Source: Aeoliella mucimassa
Lineage (GTDB): Bacteria > Planctomycetota > Planctomycetia > Pirellulales > Lacipirellulaceae
Length of the DNA stretch: 64,000 nt
Direction of reading: 5' to 3'
Assembly: GCF_007748035.1 (NCBI RefSeq)
Contig: NZ_CP036278.1
Span: 5,704,001 to 5,768,000, forward strand
The first letter of the stretch is position 1; each line of letters opens with the position of its first letter. Shown here in pieces: positions 53,266 through 63,167 of this stretch. Below the pieces are notes generated by a model. The model had not been told where the DNA came from. It saw only the letters and a program-made list of their open reading frames with translations, and did not search any database. A program made the position numbers and the translations under genes.

Positions 53266-54408
53266 ATGCGTGTTGCGGTTGTCATGGGCACTCGGCCCGA
53301 AGCCATCAAAATGGCTCCTGTGATTCAGGCTCTAGAGAAGCAACCTGGACTCGAACCGTGGGTGGTTCACACGGGACAGCATCGTGAGCTGATCGACCAG
53401 GTGATCGATTTGTTCGAGCTTCGCGTCGACCGCCGGCTCGATGTGATGCAGCCGGGGCAAACCTTGGCGTCGCTTACTTCGCGACTGGTCGAGCGGTTCG
53501 ACGAGGTGCTGGTCGCTGATCGCCCCGACCTGGTGCTCGTGCAGGGCGATACGACCTCGGTGCTGTCGTGCGCCCTGGCGTCGTTTTACCGCGGCATTCC
53601 CGTGGGACACGTGGAGGCAGGTCTGCGGACCGGCAACATGGCGGCTCCGTTTCCCGAGGAAGCCAATCGGCGGTTGACCACACCGCTGGCGAGTTTGCAT
53701 TTTGCTCCGACCACCACCGCCCAGCAGCATTTGCTGGACGAGCACGTTCCCCAAGAGCAGATCCACGTGACTGGCAACACGGTGATCGACGCCCTGGCGT
53801 GGGAGATCGATCGCCAGCAGCAACCCAGCACCGCGGCGGCCCTGCAGCAACAGCTGACCGAGCTAGTAGGGCCCGATTATGGCAGCAAGCGTTATGTGCT
53901 GGTCACCGGCCATCGCCGCGAAAACTTCGGCGACGGCTTTGCCCAAATCTGTCAGGCGCTAAAATCGCTGGCCGATCAGTTTGCGGACCACCTGTTTGTG
54001 TACCCGGTGCATCTGAACCCAAACGTCAAGCAGATCGTGCATCAGCAACTCGGCGAGACTCCGAACATTCGCCTGATCCCTCCGCAGCCCTATCGCGAGT
54101 TTGTCGCTTTACTGGCAGGTTGTCACGTGGTGCTTACCGACTCGGGCGGCGTGCAGGAGGAAGCCCCCAGCCTGGGCAAGCCGGTGCTGGTGATGCGAGA
54201 GACGACCGAACGCCCTGAAGGGGTGGTTGCGGGAACCGTGAAGCTCGTCGGCGCGAAAGCCGAGGTGATTGTCGAGCAGGTGTCCACGTTGCTCTCCGAC
54301 TCGCAGGCGTATCGCGCGATGGCCGAAGTGGCGAATCCCTACGGGGATGGTCATGCGGCGCAGCGGATCGTCGAAGCCATCCTCGAGAAGTACGGCCGCG
54401 AGCAATAA
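53266..54408 (+). CDS. wecB: UDP-N-acetylglucosamine 2-epimerase (non-hydrolysing)
   Basis: A 380-residue protein of family-standard length (E. coli WecB is 376). It converts UDP-GlcNAc to UDP-ManNAc for surface polysaccharides. The pattern is complete: VVMGTRPEAIKMAPVIQALE, VVHTGQHRELIDQVIDLF, LVLVQGDTTSVLSCALASFY, GHVEAGLRTGNMAAPFPEEA, VTGNTVIDAL, LVTGHRRENFGDGF and LTDSGGVQEEAPSLGKPVLV. It is convergent with the glycosyltransferase gene, with 18 bp between stops, and opens the second polysaccharide group. Confidence 0.97.
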   Translation: MRVAVVMGTRPEAIKMAPVIQALEKQPGLEPWVVHTGQHRELIDQVIDLFELRVDRRLDVMQPGQTLASLTSRLVERFDEVLVADRPDLVLVQGDTTSVLSCALASFYRGIPVGHVEAGLRTGNMAAPFPEEANRRLTTPLASLHFAPTTTAQQHLLDEHVPQEQIHVTGNTVIDALAWEIDRQQQPSTAAALQQQLTELVGPDYGSKRYVLVTGHRRENFGDGFAQICQALKSLADQFADHLFVYPVHLNPNVKQIVHQQLGETPNIRLIPPQPYREFVALLAGCHVVLTDSGGVQEEAPSLGKPVLVMRETTERPEGVVAGTVKLVGAKAEVIVEQVSTLLSDSQAYRAMAEVANPYGDGHAAQRIVEAILEKYGREQ

Positions 54409-54426
54409 GTTCGCTAGCCGAGCGGG

Positions 54427-55698
54427 CTAGCTGCTCGCGGTGGAAGTGGTCGTCGAGGTAGCCTCAACCCGTTGCTTGAGCGTGCCTTCAACGATTTCGC
54501 AGAAGCGGTCGCAGAGCTTCGCTTTGCTAAATCGGTCGTCGATCAGCGCCCGGGCTTGGCGTCCCATATCGGCGAGTTGCTCATCCGAGGTGTTATCGAT
54601 TTCTTTCAGTACTTCGCGTACTGCGTTCGGATCGCCGGTCGGAATCTGCCAGCCGATGGGGGCCAGCTCGAGAATCTCCGAGATGTGGCTCGGCACCGGA
54701 CCGAGGAACAGGATCGGCTTGCCAACGGCCATCGCCCCATACACTTTGCAAGGATGCACGATGCCGATCAGTGCCTCGGACATCAGCACCAGATGCACGT
54801 CGGCCGCCGAGAGCGAGTTACCTATCTCTGATAGCGGTTGGTAGGGAAGCGACACCAGGTTGCGAGGATGATGCTTGGCGATCGCCTCGTCGACCACCTG
54901 CTTGCCTGCCCCTGCTCCGATGAACATGAAGTGCAGGTGTTCGTTATCTTGCAGCTCGAGCGCTGCATCCACCAGCGGGTCGACCGGAGTCGTTACGCCA
55001 TGGTTGCCGCTGTACATGATCACGCGTTTGTTCTCGAGCCCATGCTCTTTCACAAACGGGTTTTCCTGCTTCGGCACGATTCGCAGGCTGTCTTCCATCG
55101 GCCAGGGAGGAAACACAAACGTCTTGTCACGCACGTCGAGTTTGGCGTACAGCCGCTCGGCCATGAAACTGTCGAGGGCGATAATCGCCGACGCGGCATG
55201 CAGGTTCCGGCGATTGAGCCAGTTCATGGCTTTCACTGCCGGCGACGAAGGCTTCATCGCCCCGGTGGCCAACACCTGGTCGGGATTCAAATCCATCGCC
55301 CAGAAGGTGAAGGGGATGCCGCGCAGCCAATGAATCAGCAGCGCTGCCAACGACGCCATGGGAGGCGAGGTGCTTACGACCATGCCGGCCAAGCGGGGCA
55401 TGAACAGCCCGCGGATCACCGCTTGCAGCAAGAACATCAACTGCCCGACGACTCGATGCAAAATGGTTCGCTTGCCGAGCGAAGAGAGCGGCAAACGAAT
55501 CACATCGACTCCGTCGAGCACCTCGCGGCTGGGGTACTTCACCGATGGATCGGCGTACCCCCGCGCGGAGGTCAGTACTTTGACTTCGTACCCACGTTCC
55601 ACCATGGCCACGGCCGCATCGGCCATATGTTGCCCTACCGAAGCAGGGTCTGGAACATAGACCTGGCTAATAAACAGTACGCGTGGCTTCGCCGTCAT
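54427..55698 (-). CDS. Glycosyltransferase family 4 (GT-B)
   Basis: A 423-residue GT-B glycosyltransferase. The N-terminal Rossmann half reads RVLFISQVYVPDPASVGQHM and the C-terminal donor half has KRVIMYSGNHGVTTPVDPLV, HFMFIGAGAGKQVVDEA and SAADVHLVLMSEALIGIVHP with KVYGAMAVGKPILFLG. This resembles the WbuB/WcaI group that adds GlcNAc or fucose-type sugars to lipid-linked glycans. It precedes the SDR epimerase gene on the same strand (34 bp between them), probably one operon with it and gmd. Confidence 0.9.
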   Translation of the reverse strand: MTAKPRVLFISQVYVPDPASVGQHMADAAVAMVERGYEVKVLTSARGYADPSVKYPSREVLDGVDVIRLPLSSLGKRTILHRVVGQLMFLLQAVIRGLFMPRLAGMVVSTSPPMASLAALLIHWLRGIPFTFWAMDLNPDQVLATGAMKPSSPAVKAMNWLNRRNLHAASAIIALDSFMAERLYAKLDVRDKTFVFPPWPMEDSLRIVPKQENPFVKEHGLENKRVIMYSGNHGVTTPVDPLVDAALELQDNEHLHFMFIGAGAGKQVVDEAIAKHHPRNLVSLPYQPLSEIGNSLSAADVHLVLMSEALIGIVHPCKVYGAMAVGKPILFLGPVPSHISEILELAPIGWQIPTGDPNAVREVLKEIDNTSDEQLADMGRQARALIDDRFSKAKLCDRFCEIVEGTLKQRVEATSTTTSTASS

Positions 55699-55732
55699 GG
55701 AGTCGAGTCGCTAAGTCGGAGGGCTCGTCGTT

Positions 55733-56728
55733 TTAGGTGGCCGATGCAGAACCGTGCGTGGCCAGATATTCTCCATGAATCCATTCGTAGGTCTTGGCCA
55801 TGCCTTCACGCAAGGTGATGCCAGGGGCCCAGCCCAACAGCTCTTGGATGAGCGTGTTGTCGCTGTTACGACCATTCACCCCCTTGGGGGCGCTAAGGTT
55901 GTGATCGCGTTCGACCTGGATACCAGCGATGTCGGCGACCATATCGACCAGCCCGTTGATGGTGGTCAGTTCGTCGGAACCGAGATTGATCGGCTCGATG
56001 ATGTCGCTATCGGTAATCTTCAGAATGCCTTCGATGCAGTCATCGATGTACATGAAGCTGCGGGTTTGCTTGCCGTCGCCCCACACTTCGATGGTGTGAT
56101 CGCCAGTTTCCTTGGCGTGAATGATCTTGCGGCAGATCGCAGCAGGAGCCTTCTCACGACCACCGTCCCAGGTGCCGAACGGGCCATACACGTTGTGGAA
56201 CCGCGCGACGCGAGTGGTCAGACCGTAGTCTTCACGGAAGTGGCGACACATCCGCTCGCTGAACAGCTTCTCCCAGCCGTAGCCATCTTCGGGCATCGCG
56301 GGATAGGCGTCTTCTTCCTTCAGCGGAACGACGTCTTCGCACTTTTGCTTGTCCGCGTTGTACACGCAGGCGCTCGACGCATAGAAGTAGCGATCGACGC
56401 CGGCGTCCTTCGCGGCTTGCAGCAGGTGCGTGTTGATCAACACGCTCAGCATGCAGAGCGCCTTGTTGTTTTCGATGAAGCCCATGCCGCCCATGTCGGC
56501 AGCCAGGTTGTAAACACGCGAAACACCCTTGCAGGCGGCTTCGCACGTCTCTTTGAGCTTCAGATCGCCCTGGATGTTTTCGGCTTGGTCGGAAACCTGG
56601 TACCACTCATCGAAAGGCTTGATATCGACGCTACGTACGTTCTTATGGCCCATTTCCAGAAGTTTGGCCACGAGATGCCCGCCAATAAAACCGCCACCGC
56701 CGGCAACCAAAATCACGTCGTTCGCCAT
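55733..56728 (-). CDS. NAD-dependent SDR epimerase, GDP-mannose 3,5-epimerase-like
   Basis: A 331-residue extended SDR. The NAD motif is VILVAGGGGFIGGHLVAKLL; the catalytic Ser/Tyr/Lys are in YASSACVYNADKQ and EDGYGWEKLFSERMC. The context NLAADMGGMGFIENN closely resembles GDP-mannose 3,5-epimerase (GME), and ARFHNVYGPFGTWDGGREKA and RSFMYIDDCIEGI complete the fold. The GDP-mannose dehydratase gene is the next one upstream, which supports a GDP-hexose substrate. Exact product (for example GDP-galactose) is inferred from similarity. Confidence 0.88.
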   Translation of the reverse strand: MANDVILVAGGGGFIGGHLVAKLLEMGHKNVRSVDIKPFDEWYQVSDQAENIQGDLKLKETCEAACKGVSRVYNLAADMGGMGFIENNKALCMLSVLINTHLLQAAKDAGVDRYFYASSACVYNADKQKCEDVVPLKEEDAYPAMPEDGYGWEKLFSERMCRHFREDYGLTTRVARFHNVYGPFGTWDGGREKAPAAICRKIIHAKETGDHTIEVWGDGKQTRSFMYIDDCIEGILKITDSDIIEPINLGSDELTTINGLVDMVADIAGIQVERDHNLSAPKGVNGRNSDNTLIQELLGWAPGITLREGMAKTYEWIHGEYLATHGSASAT

Positions 56729-56919
56729 GGTCCAGGAGTCCTGTCGAAATTGAAGAAGCTGAAGATATCTAAAGTTAGGTTACAACCAAGCTTAGCTGAC
56801 AGAAAAGCTATTGTGGCCCACGATTTTGGATTCCACAAGCATCGCGACACCCGCGGCATCACTCCCGACTTGCGGAGTAACCGTTACAGACCAAACTCAG
56901 GCTATCGGGCGGCGACTTC

Positions 56920-57990
56920 TTAGGCGACATCCGCCCGTGCGGCATCGCGCTCGACCAACTCCAGGTCGTGAGCCAGCATCATGCTGACCAGTTCGCGGAA
57001 GCTCACGCTCGGCTGCCAGCCCAGCAGTTCGCGGGCGCGACTTGCGTCGCCCTGCAGCATGTCGACCTCCGAAGGCCGGTAGAACTCGGGACTGATCTGA
57101 ATCAGTTTGCGACCATCGGGCGCTTGGCCGTACTCTTCGAGGCCGCGACCGTGCCAGGTGATCGGCTGGCCAAGCTCTTCGAAGACGATTTCGCAGAATT
57201 CCCGCACCGAGTGCGACTCGCCGGTCGCGAGCACGTAATCGCTCGGCTCATCGGCCTGGAGCATCATCCAGGCACCTTCCATGTAGTCGCCGGCAAATCC
57301 CCAGTCGCGTCGAGCGTCGAGGTTGCCCAGCAGTAGCATGTTCTGCAGGCCATGTTGGATGCGCGCGGCCGCCATTGTGATCTTGCGAGTGACGAACGAA
57401 TCGCCACGCCGCGGCGATTCGTGATTGAACATCACCCCGTTCACGGCATACAGACCGTACGCTTCGCGGTAGTTGCGGGTGTTATGGTAAGCAAATGCCT
57501 TGGCGCTGCCATAAGGGCTGCGGGGATAGAACGGGGTATTCTCGTTCTGAGGGGTTTCCTGCACTTTGCCAAACATCTCGGACGACGATGCTTGGAAAAA
57601 CCGCGAGGGGAGATCGAGCTCGCGAAGCGACTCGAGCAATCGCAGGGGGCCGAGTCCGGTGACGTCGGCCGTGTATTCGGGCAGGTCGAACGATACTTTC
57701 ACGTCCGACTGGGCAGCCAGGTTGTAGACCTCATCGGGGCGGACCTGGCGAAGGATCTTGAGCAGCGAGCCGGTGTCGCGGAGGTCGCCATGCACCAGAT
57801 GAAGAGCTCCCTGGTCGCTTGCCCCCTTTTCCAGAAGGTGCTCGATGCGATCGTAGGCGGTCGACGAGTGGCGGCGGACCATGCCCCAAACTTCATACCC
57901 TTTATTCAGCAACATCTCAGCCAAGTACGAGCCATCCTGGCCGGTGATCCCTGTGACCAAAGCTCGCTTAGGGGAGGGGGAATGCAACAT
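56920..57990 (-). CDS. gmd: GDP-mannose 4,6-dehydratase
   Basis: A 356-residue SDR of standard length. It makes GDP-4-keto-6-deoxymannose, the precursor of fucose, rhamnose and related sugars. The NADP motif [20 protein letters not shown] and the pattern [74 protein letters not shown] and [14 protein letters not shown] match Gmd closely. It lies upstream of the SDR epimerase gene, and both act on GDP-sugars. The flanking WecA-like and GT genes place it in a glycan cluster. Confidence 0.97.
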   Translation of the reverse strand: MLHSPSPKRALVTGITGQDGSYLAEMLLNKGYEVWGMVRRHSSTAYDRIEHLLEKGASDQGALHLVHGDLRDTGSLLKILRQVRPDEVYNLAAQSDVKVSFDLPEYTADVTGLGPLRLLESLRELDLPSRFFQASSSEMFGKVQETPQNENTPFYPRSPYGSAKAFAYHNTRNYREAYGLYAVNGVMFNHESPRRGDSFVTRKITMAAARIQHGLQNMLLLGNLDARRDWGFAGDYMEGAWMMLQADEPSDYVLATGESHSVREFCEIVFEELGQPITWHGRGLEEYGQAPDGRKLIQISPEFYRPSEVDMLQGDASRARELLGWQPSVSFRELVSMMLAHDLELVERDAARADVA

Positions 57991-58110
57991 CAGATATCCA
58001 AATCCATTGAATAGGCGCGGAGGGACTAATGAATCCGTTGCTTCAGCCTAATGACCAACGGACTCGGTTGGAACCGCCTGAAGGGGGGCGGCGGCTGGCT
58101 TGGTTCAGGA

Positions 58111-59712
58111 CTAACGAACCAAATCGGCGGGGGGGGACTCCAAAGGACCTTGGGACGCCGACGACGGAGACTGCGGGTTGGCAACGGCCTTGGCAGCTCC
58201 CATCGACAGGTGTTCCGTTTCAATATCCTCTCGAATATACCGAATATCCTCCTCGATTGGCTCGAAGAAATCGAGAATCTGGGATATCTGAGATATCGTG
58301 GAGTGTTTTTTGTCCGTCTGAACTTCGCCCGTAATGTCCATTTGCCCTACCATATCGCCGTCGACAATCAGTGGATGGGTCAGATGCCAGACTTGCGAAT
58401 CGCGGGAAACCGGGCGTGAGGTTTCCCAATTGGCATAAAAAGCCTCGTGAATCAGCGGAATATCAATGGTGAGCTTCATTCGCGTCAGTTTGTAGCCGTC
58501 GGCCGCTTCGACGATGGCCGCCCAGAGCTTGCTCCACTCGCGAGAGCCTTGCAGCTGGATCGAGCTTTCGCGGAAATTGTGCTCGCCGTGTGGTTCTTTG
58601 GTCGAAATCGAGGTCGCTAGTCTCCGCATGCGTCCACTGACCAGGGCAAACTCAATGTGCCCAAAGGTCTTGGTGAACACCAGAAATACCATCACTGCAA
58701 TCACGGTGAAGATCGCAATCCACTCGTTCCGCATGTAGATACTCAGTACCGCACTCAAGCAGGTGGTTGCGCAGATCAGCGAAATAAACAGCGATGCTTG
58801 TTGCACGCTCCACCCGCGAACGAGCAGCGAGTGATGCAGGTGACCACGATCAGGCGAGAACATGCTGCGGCCCGTCAGCTTGCGACGCAGCAACGCGGCA
58901 AACGAGTCGAGAATGGGGATCGACCATACCGCAATCGGTACGGCAAACGCCGCGGCGGCCGACGACTTGGCACTCGCTAGCACCGCGACGGTTCCGCACA
59001 CCAGACCTACCAGCATGCTCCCCGTGTCGCCGAGGTAGATCGTCGCGGGGGCGAAATTGTATCGCAGGAATGCTAGCAACGAACCACCCAAGGCCAGCAT
59101 CGTGGCCGTGAGCACCACGTTGTCTTGCAAACCACCGGTGATCGCAGCGAGTGTCAGACAGAGGATTAAACCAACGCTTCCTGCCAGACCGTCGATGCCA
59201 TCAATCAGGTTCACCGCGTTCGTCGTACCGAGCAGCCAGAAGGCAGTGGCCGGAATCGCCAGCCAGCCGAGATTCACCTGATAACCAAAGGCCGAGAAGC
59301 CTTCGATCAGTGCACCGCTCCAAATCAACAGCGCTGTCAACGCAACCTGACCAAGCAGCTTGTACCGCCCACGAAGGCCGGTAACATCGTCCACCCCCCC
59401 CAGCACCACGATGCCTGCAGCGGCAATCGCCAGACACGTAAGCGGCAGGAAGTTGCTCGCGGTAATCAGCGTGGCATTCGCAAACGTGGCGTAGCCAAAC
59501 ACCACGGCCATCGACACGACCAGGCCCAGGAACACGGCCACCCCGCCGCCCAAAGCAACAGGTGCCTTGTGGGCCTTGCGCCGACGATCGGGCTTGTCGA
59601 CAAACCCCAAGCGATGGGAAGTTGCGCGAACGATCGGGGTGATCATCAAGCTCAACAGAAACGAGCCGACACCAGCGATCAGATAGACAATAATGGTTGT
59701 TGAATCCAGCAT
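58111..59712 (-). CDS. WecA/MraY-family undecaprenyl-phosphate sugar-1-phosphate transferase
   Basis: A 533-residue protein. Residues 1-350 contain about ten transmembrane helices of the glycosyltransferase 4 family with DKPDRRRKAHKAPVALGGGV, GGVDDVTGLRGRYKLLGQV, NAVNLIDGIDGLAGSVGLIL and GDTGSMLVGLVCG, plus DRGHLHHSLLVRGWS in the cytoplasmic loop. It starts lipid-linked glycan synthesis by transferring sugar-1-phosphate to undecaprenyl phosphate. Residues about 360-533 form an extra soluble domain (REWSKLWAAIVEAADGYKLT) not found in WecA. It shares the strand with gmd downstream. Confidence 0.92.
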   Translation of the reverse strand: MLDSTTIIVYLIAGVGSFLLSLMITPIVRATSHRLGFVDKPDRRRKAHKAPVALGGGVAVFLGLVVSMAVVFGYATFANATLITASNFLPLTCLAIAAAGIVVLGGVDDVTGLRGRYKLLGQVALTALLIWSGALIEGFSAFGYQVNLGWLAIPATAFWLLGTTNAVNLIDGIDGLAGSVGLILCLTLAAITGGLQDNVVLTATMLALGGSLLAFLRYNFAPATIYLGDTGSMLVGLVCGTVAVLASAKSSAAAAFAVPIAVWSIPILDSFAALLRRKLTGRSMFSPDRGHLHHSLLVRGWSVQQASLFISLICATTCLSAVLSIYMRNEWIAIFTVIAVMVFLVFTKTFGHIEFALVSGRMRRLATSISTKEPHGEHNFRESSIQLQGSREWSKLWAAIVEAADGYKLTRMKLTIDIPLIHEAFYANWETSRPVSRDSQVWHLTHPLIVDGDMVGQMDITGEVQTDKKHSTISQISQILDFFEPIEEDIRYIREDIETEHLSMGAAKAVANPQSPSSASQGPLESPPADLVR

Positions 59713-60243
59713 TTACCGGACGCTCGTCAATTCGAAGGAGAAGGTCGGAGTGGGAAGCTCAAACGAATGCGTCATGCAGGCGACTTCCAATATATCTGTT
59801 GTTGCCAATCCGTCGACGAGGAAAACCGGCTCGTAGCAAACTTCCATTCACAACTACATTGCGTGAAATGGCCTGACTACTACGATTGGCAAGCTCTCTT
59901 CATTTTGACCCTTTTGTCCGTATGACGAAAGGGTTCTGCTCGCTTGCCTGGTTCCACGAAGTTGGTGACGCATATGCCGTGCCGGTAGGGTGGTTCTTCA
60001 TGCAAATCTCACAAGGTGCTTGCGAGTGCTCCCCCTGCACAACTGACAGATATCCTCCATCCAGCAGGTCGCGAGCCTTGCAAACCCTCTGATCGCTAGC
60101 AACCGACCCAATTTCGTCGCCGCATGGCGGCAAAAGGCGGATACTCCCTCGATTACGTAGATCGCGATCGGAATGTTCGTCCGCTTCCAGGTCGGACTCA
60201 CCGAGTTGCAAAAAAACGCCCAGCGTGGCGATTTGGCAACAGA
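59713..60243. other. Intergenic region downstream of the acetyltransferase
   Basis: About 530 bp with two short open frames on opposite strands, but neither has a ribosome site or recognisable similarity, and each covers the other. No RNA gene is recognised. Nothing supportable. Confidence 0.5.
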
Positions 60244-60864
60244 CTAGCTCCGATCGACGGGTGGCTCGCGATCGCGAATCACCTTTGCGGGGTTCCCCCC
60301 CACCATCACCCCGGCCGGCACGTCCTTATGTACCATGCTGCAAGCCGCTACCAACGCGTTCGCGCCGATGGTCACTCCGCCTATCAGCGTGCTACGCGTA
60401 GCAATCCAGGCTCCCTGCTCAATCGTGATCGGCGAGGTAATCAGATCGAACCCCCGCCGGCGGTGGTCATGGCTGCCGCAGCAGAAGTAGACCCCTTGCG
60501 ACACGCAGACATGGCTGCCTATGCGAACCTCGGCCAGATTGTCGATCCACGTCCCTTCGCCAATCCAGACGAAGCTGTCGATCTTCAGCTTCCACGGAAA
60601 CTTGATCCGCACCCACGGCTTGATCACCACCCCCTCGCCCAGCTTGGCACCGAACCAGCGAAGCACCATGCATTTCAGCCGACTCGGAATCGGCAGCGGC
60701 GAGTCAAACATCACCATGCTGGTAAAGTACCACAGCACCCGCGGAACCAGACCACCTGGATCGTAGTTGGTGACCTTGTAGTGCTCCAAGTCGACCCACG
60801 CAGCATCGCTGTTCGGCGAACTGCTGGGAGAGGAGGATGCCGGGTTGGAAGGTTCGGTCGCCAA
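60244..60864 (-). CDS. WcaF-like colanic-acid-type acetyltransferase
   Basis: A 206-residue left-handed beta-helix acetyltransferase. After a Ser/Pro-rich start come LEHYKVTNYDPGGLVPRVLW and hexapeptide turns (VRIGSHVCVSQGVYFCCGSH, ITIEQGAWIATRSTLIGGVT, IGANALVAACSMVHKDVP). The SHDHRRRGFDL part carries the catalytic His of WcaF/WbbJ-like enzymes. It would acetylate a sugar of the surface glycan. The longest frame starts with TTG, and no better start is seen. Confidence 0.88.
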   Translation of the reverse strand: MATEPSNPASSSPSSSPNSDAAWVDLEHYKVTNYDPGGLVPRVLWYFTSMVMFDSPLPIPSRLKCMVLRWFGAKLGEGVVIKPWVRIKFPWKLKIDSFVWIGEGTWIDNLAEVRIGSHVCVSQGVYFCCGSHDHRRRGFDLITSPITIEQGAWIATRSTLIGGVTIGANALVAACSMVHKDVPAGVMVGGNPAKVIRDREPPVDRS

Positions 60865-60983
60865 GTTCAGGGGCCAAATTGAATGCGGTGAAGGATTTGG
60901 AAAGCAATCAAACGTAGCTTCAGGAATAGGTCATTGTACGCTGCCGACGCTCAGGATGCTGGCGCACTCTCTTTGCAACTCGC

Positions 60984-62102
60984 TTATCGGCGAGGCGGGG
61001 CCGTGACGATCTTGGCGATTTTGCGGCCTGTGGTGCTCAGCGGGTAGTCGCCCAGCTTGGCGAGCGCTACCCACTCGGTGGGCGTCGCCCGCGTGGACTT
61101 CAGCCGACCTCCCCGATGCGCGGCATCGTAGCAGTCGAGCGTAATGCGGTACCGCGTGACCCCATGCTTGATGGTCTTGATTAGCGGACCCACGTTGGCT
61201 TCCACTCCCGTTTGCGCAGTGAGCTTCTCTTCCAGCTCCTTGGTCGCCCACAGTGGGCCTTCGCTTTCGACCGCGTACCGCGGGAAATCCCACAGCCCCG
61301 CCCAGCGTTCCCCTTCTCCGCACTGACGCAGCAGCACCTTCTCGCCCCGGCGAACCACCAGGGCGGCTTCTCGCAGATCGGTATAAGTGGTCTTCTTGGT
61401 TGTCGGCAGCAACTCCTCCAGCACGCCGAGTTGCCGCGCCTGGCAGAGCGACTCCGCTGGGCACTCGCTGCACTTCGGTTCCCGCGGAGTGCAGACCAGT
61501 GAGCCAAGTTCCATGAGCGCCTGATTGAACCGCGAGACTTCGCTGCCTGGCAGTAGCTCGCCGGCGACGCCCCACAGCAGTTTCTGCCCCGCCGACTTAG
61601 TGGGGTCCTCTCGCAGGGCGACGAGTCGTCCCAGCAGCCGGAGCGTGTTCGCTTCGAGGATCGGCGCCGGCTTGTCGTAGGCGATCGACACGATGGCTCC
61701 AGCGGTGTACCGACCGATACCCGGCAGTTGCATCAGCTCTTCGACCGTCTCGGGGAACTTGCCCTCCAGCTCGCGCGACACCTGCTGAGCGGCCGCATGC
61801 AACATCCTCGCCCGCCGGTAGTAGCCGAGTCCTTCCCACAAGCGGAGCACCTGCTGCTCGTCGGCGTCGGCCAGATGGTGCACCGTGGGGAAGGCAGCCG
61901 TGAACCGCTCGAAATACCCCTGCACCGTGGCGACCTGCGTTTGCTGCAGCATCACTTCGCTGACCCACACCCGGTAGGGATCGCGGCTCTTTCGCCAGGG
62001 CAGATCCCGCTCGTGCTTGGTGTACCAGGTTGCCAGCCGCCGGCGAAACGACTGTTTCCAGCGGGCGGTAAGGAATTCGAGGGAGGTCTTCGTCGCAGCC
62101 AT
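60984..62102 (-). CDS. mutY: A/G-specific adenine DNA glycosylase
   Basis: A 372-residue MutY from the ATG at 62102 (MAATKTSLEFLTARWKQSFR). It removes adenine mispaired with 8-oxoguanine. It has WVSEVMLQQTQVATV with the catalytic Glu, the helix-hairpin-helix LPGIGRYTAGAIVSIAYDKP, the 4Fe-4S ligands in CTPREPKCSECPAESLC, and a C-terminal NUDIX-like 8-oxoG recognition domain. The residue equivalent to the E. coli catalytic Asp138 (PILDGN) is Glu here (PILEANTLRLLGRL). The gene is divergent from folD. Confidence 0.93.
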   Translation of the reverse strand: MAATKTSLEFLTARWKQSFRRRLATWYTKHERDLPWRKSRDPYRVWVSEVMLQQTQVATVQGYFERFTAAFPTVHHLADADEQQVLRLWEGLGYYRRARMLHAAAQQVSRELEGKFPETVEELMQLPGIGRYTAGAIVSIAYDKPAPILEANTLRLLGRLVALREDPTKSAGQKLLWGVAGELLPGSEVSRFNQALMELGSLVCTPREPKCSECPAESLCQARQLGVLEELLPTTKKTTYTDLREAALVVRRGEKVLLRQCGEGERWAGLWDFPRYAVESEGPLWATKELEEKLTAQTGVEANVGPLIKTIKHGVTRYRITLDCYDAAHRGGRLKSTRATPTEWVALAKLGDYPLSTTGRKIAKIVTAPPRR

Positions 62103-62268
62103 GCGAGAAGTGTAGAAACTGCGACTCCCGACGAATAGTACCGACAGGTCAGATTTCGCGGTCCCTCGGGCGTGCGTCGCCGCCGACCGCTCCACCTGCA
62201 CCCGACCCGCCGGCAATGTTACAATCGGCCGTTTCACCAGCCCACCTTCCTTCATGGTTGATTCTCCA

Positions 62269-63132
62269 ATGTCCAATACGGCCAGCATCATCGACGGTAA
62301 GGCGATCGCTCAGCAGATGCGGAACGAACTAGCCGAAGAGGTCGCCGAGTTCATTCAGAACAACAGCGTCACTCCCTGCCTGGCCGCAGTGCTGGTAGGC
62401 GAAGACCCTGCTAGCGAGGTCTACGTTCGCAATAAACGCCGGGCGTGCGAGCATGCGAACATCGACAGCCAGCTGCACCGATTGCCGGCCGACATCACGC
62501 AGGACGACCTGCTCGCGCTGGTCACCAAACTCAACAAAGACGACGCCGTGCATGGCATCCTCGTGCAGTTGCCGCTGCCCGCCGGGTTGGATGCCGACCT
62601 CATCCTGCAGGCCATTTCGCCTTCGAAGGATGTCGATGCGTTTCATCCCACCAATGTGGGTCGGATGGTTCAGGGTAAACCTCGCTTTCTGCCATGCACT
62701 CCGCACGGCGTCATGCAGTTGCTCGACCGCTCCGGCGTCGACACGGCCGGCAAGCACGCAGTTGTTGTTGGTCGTAGCGACATCGTCGGCAAGCCGCTCG
62801 CCGTGCTGCTGGCCGCTCGTGGAGTCGACTGCACGGTCACCGTGTGCCATAGCCGCACGGCCGACCTCGGTTACCACACGCGTCAGGCCGATATCCTGAT
62901 CGCTGCCATCGGCAAGCCCGAGTTCATTACCGGCGACATGATCAAGCCCGGCGCGGTCGTCATCGACGTCGGCGTCAACCGTACCGATGCTGGACTTGTC
63001 GGCGATGTCGAGTTCGCCAGCGCCAGCCAAGTCGCCGGACTCATCACTCCGGTCCCCGGCGGGGTCGGACCAATGACCATCGCCATGCTGCTGGTCAACA
63101 CACTTCGCGCGGCCCAATCGCTTGAGCAGTAA
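62269..63132 (+). CDS. folD: Bifunctional methylene-THF dehydrogenase/cyclohydrolase
   Basis: A 287-residue protein of standard length. It interconverts methylene-, methenyl- and formyl-tetrahydrofolate. The start at 62269 ([16 protein letters not shown]) matches the family opening; an ATG at 62254 would add five residues. Key parts are [12 protein letters not shown] with the active Lys, [29 protein letters not shown] (usually DVDGFH), [34 protein letters not shown] and [17 protein letters not shown]. Function is firm. Confidence 0.96.
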   Translation: MSNTASIIDGKAIAQQMRNELAEEVAEFIQNNSVTPCLAAVLVGEDPASEVYVRNKRRACEHANIDSQLHRLPADITQDDLLALVTKLNKDDAVHGILVQLPLPAGLDADLILQAISPSKDVDAFHPTNVGRMVQGKPRFLPCTPHGVMQLLDRSGVDTAGKHAVVVGRSDIVGKPLAVLLAARGVDCTVTVCHSRTADLGYHTRQADILIAAIGKPEFITGDMIKPGAVVIDVGVNRTDAGLVGDVEFASASQVAGLITPVPGGVGPMTIAMLLVNTLRAAQSLEQ

Positions 63133-63167
63133 AGCTGTCGCCCAAACAGGCGAATGCACTCGGCTGC

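Noticed and set aside
59900-60211. A 103-residue minus-strand frame in the gap before the acetyltransferase
   Set aside because: No ribosome site, no similarity, and another open frame covers it on the opposite strand.
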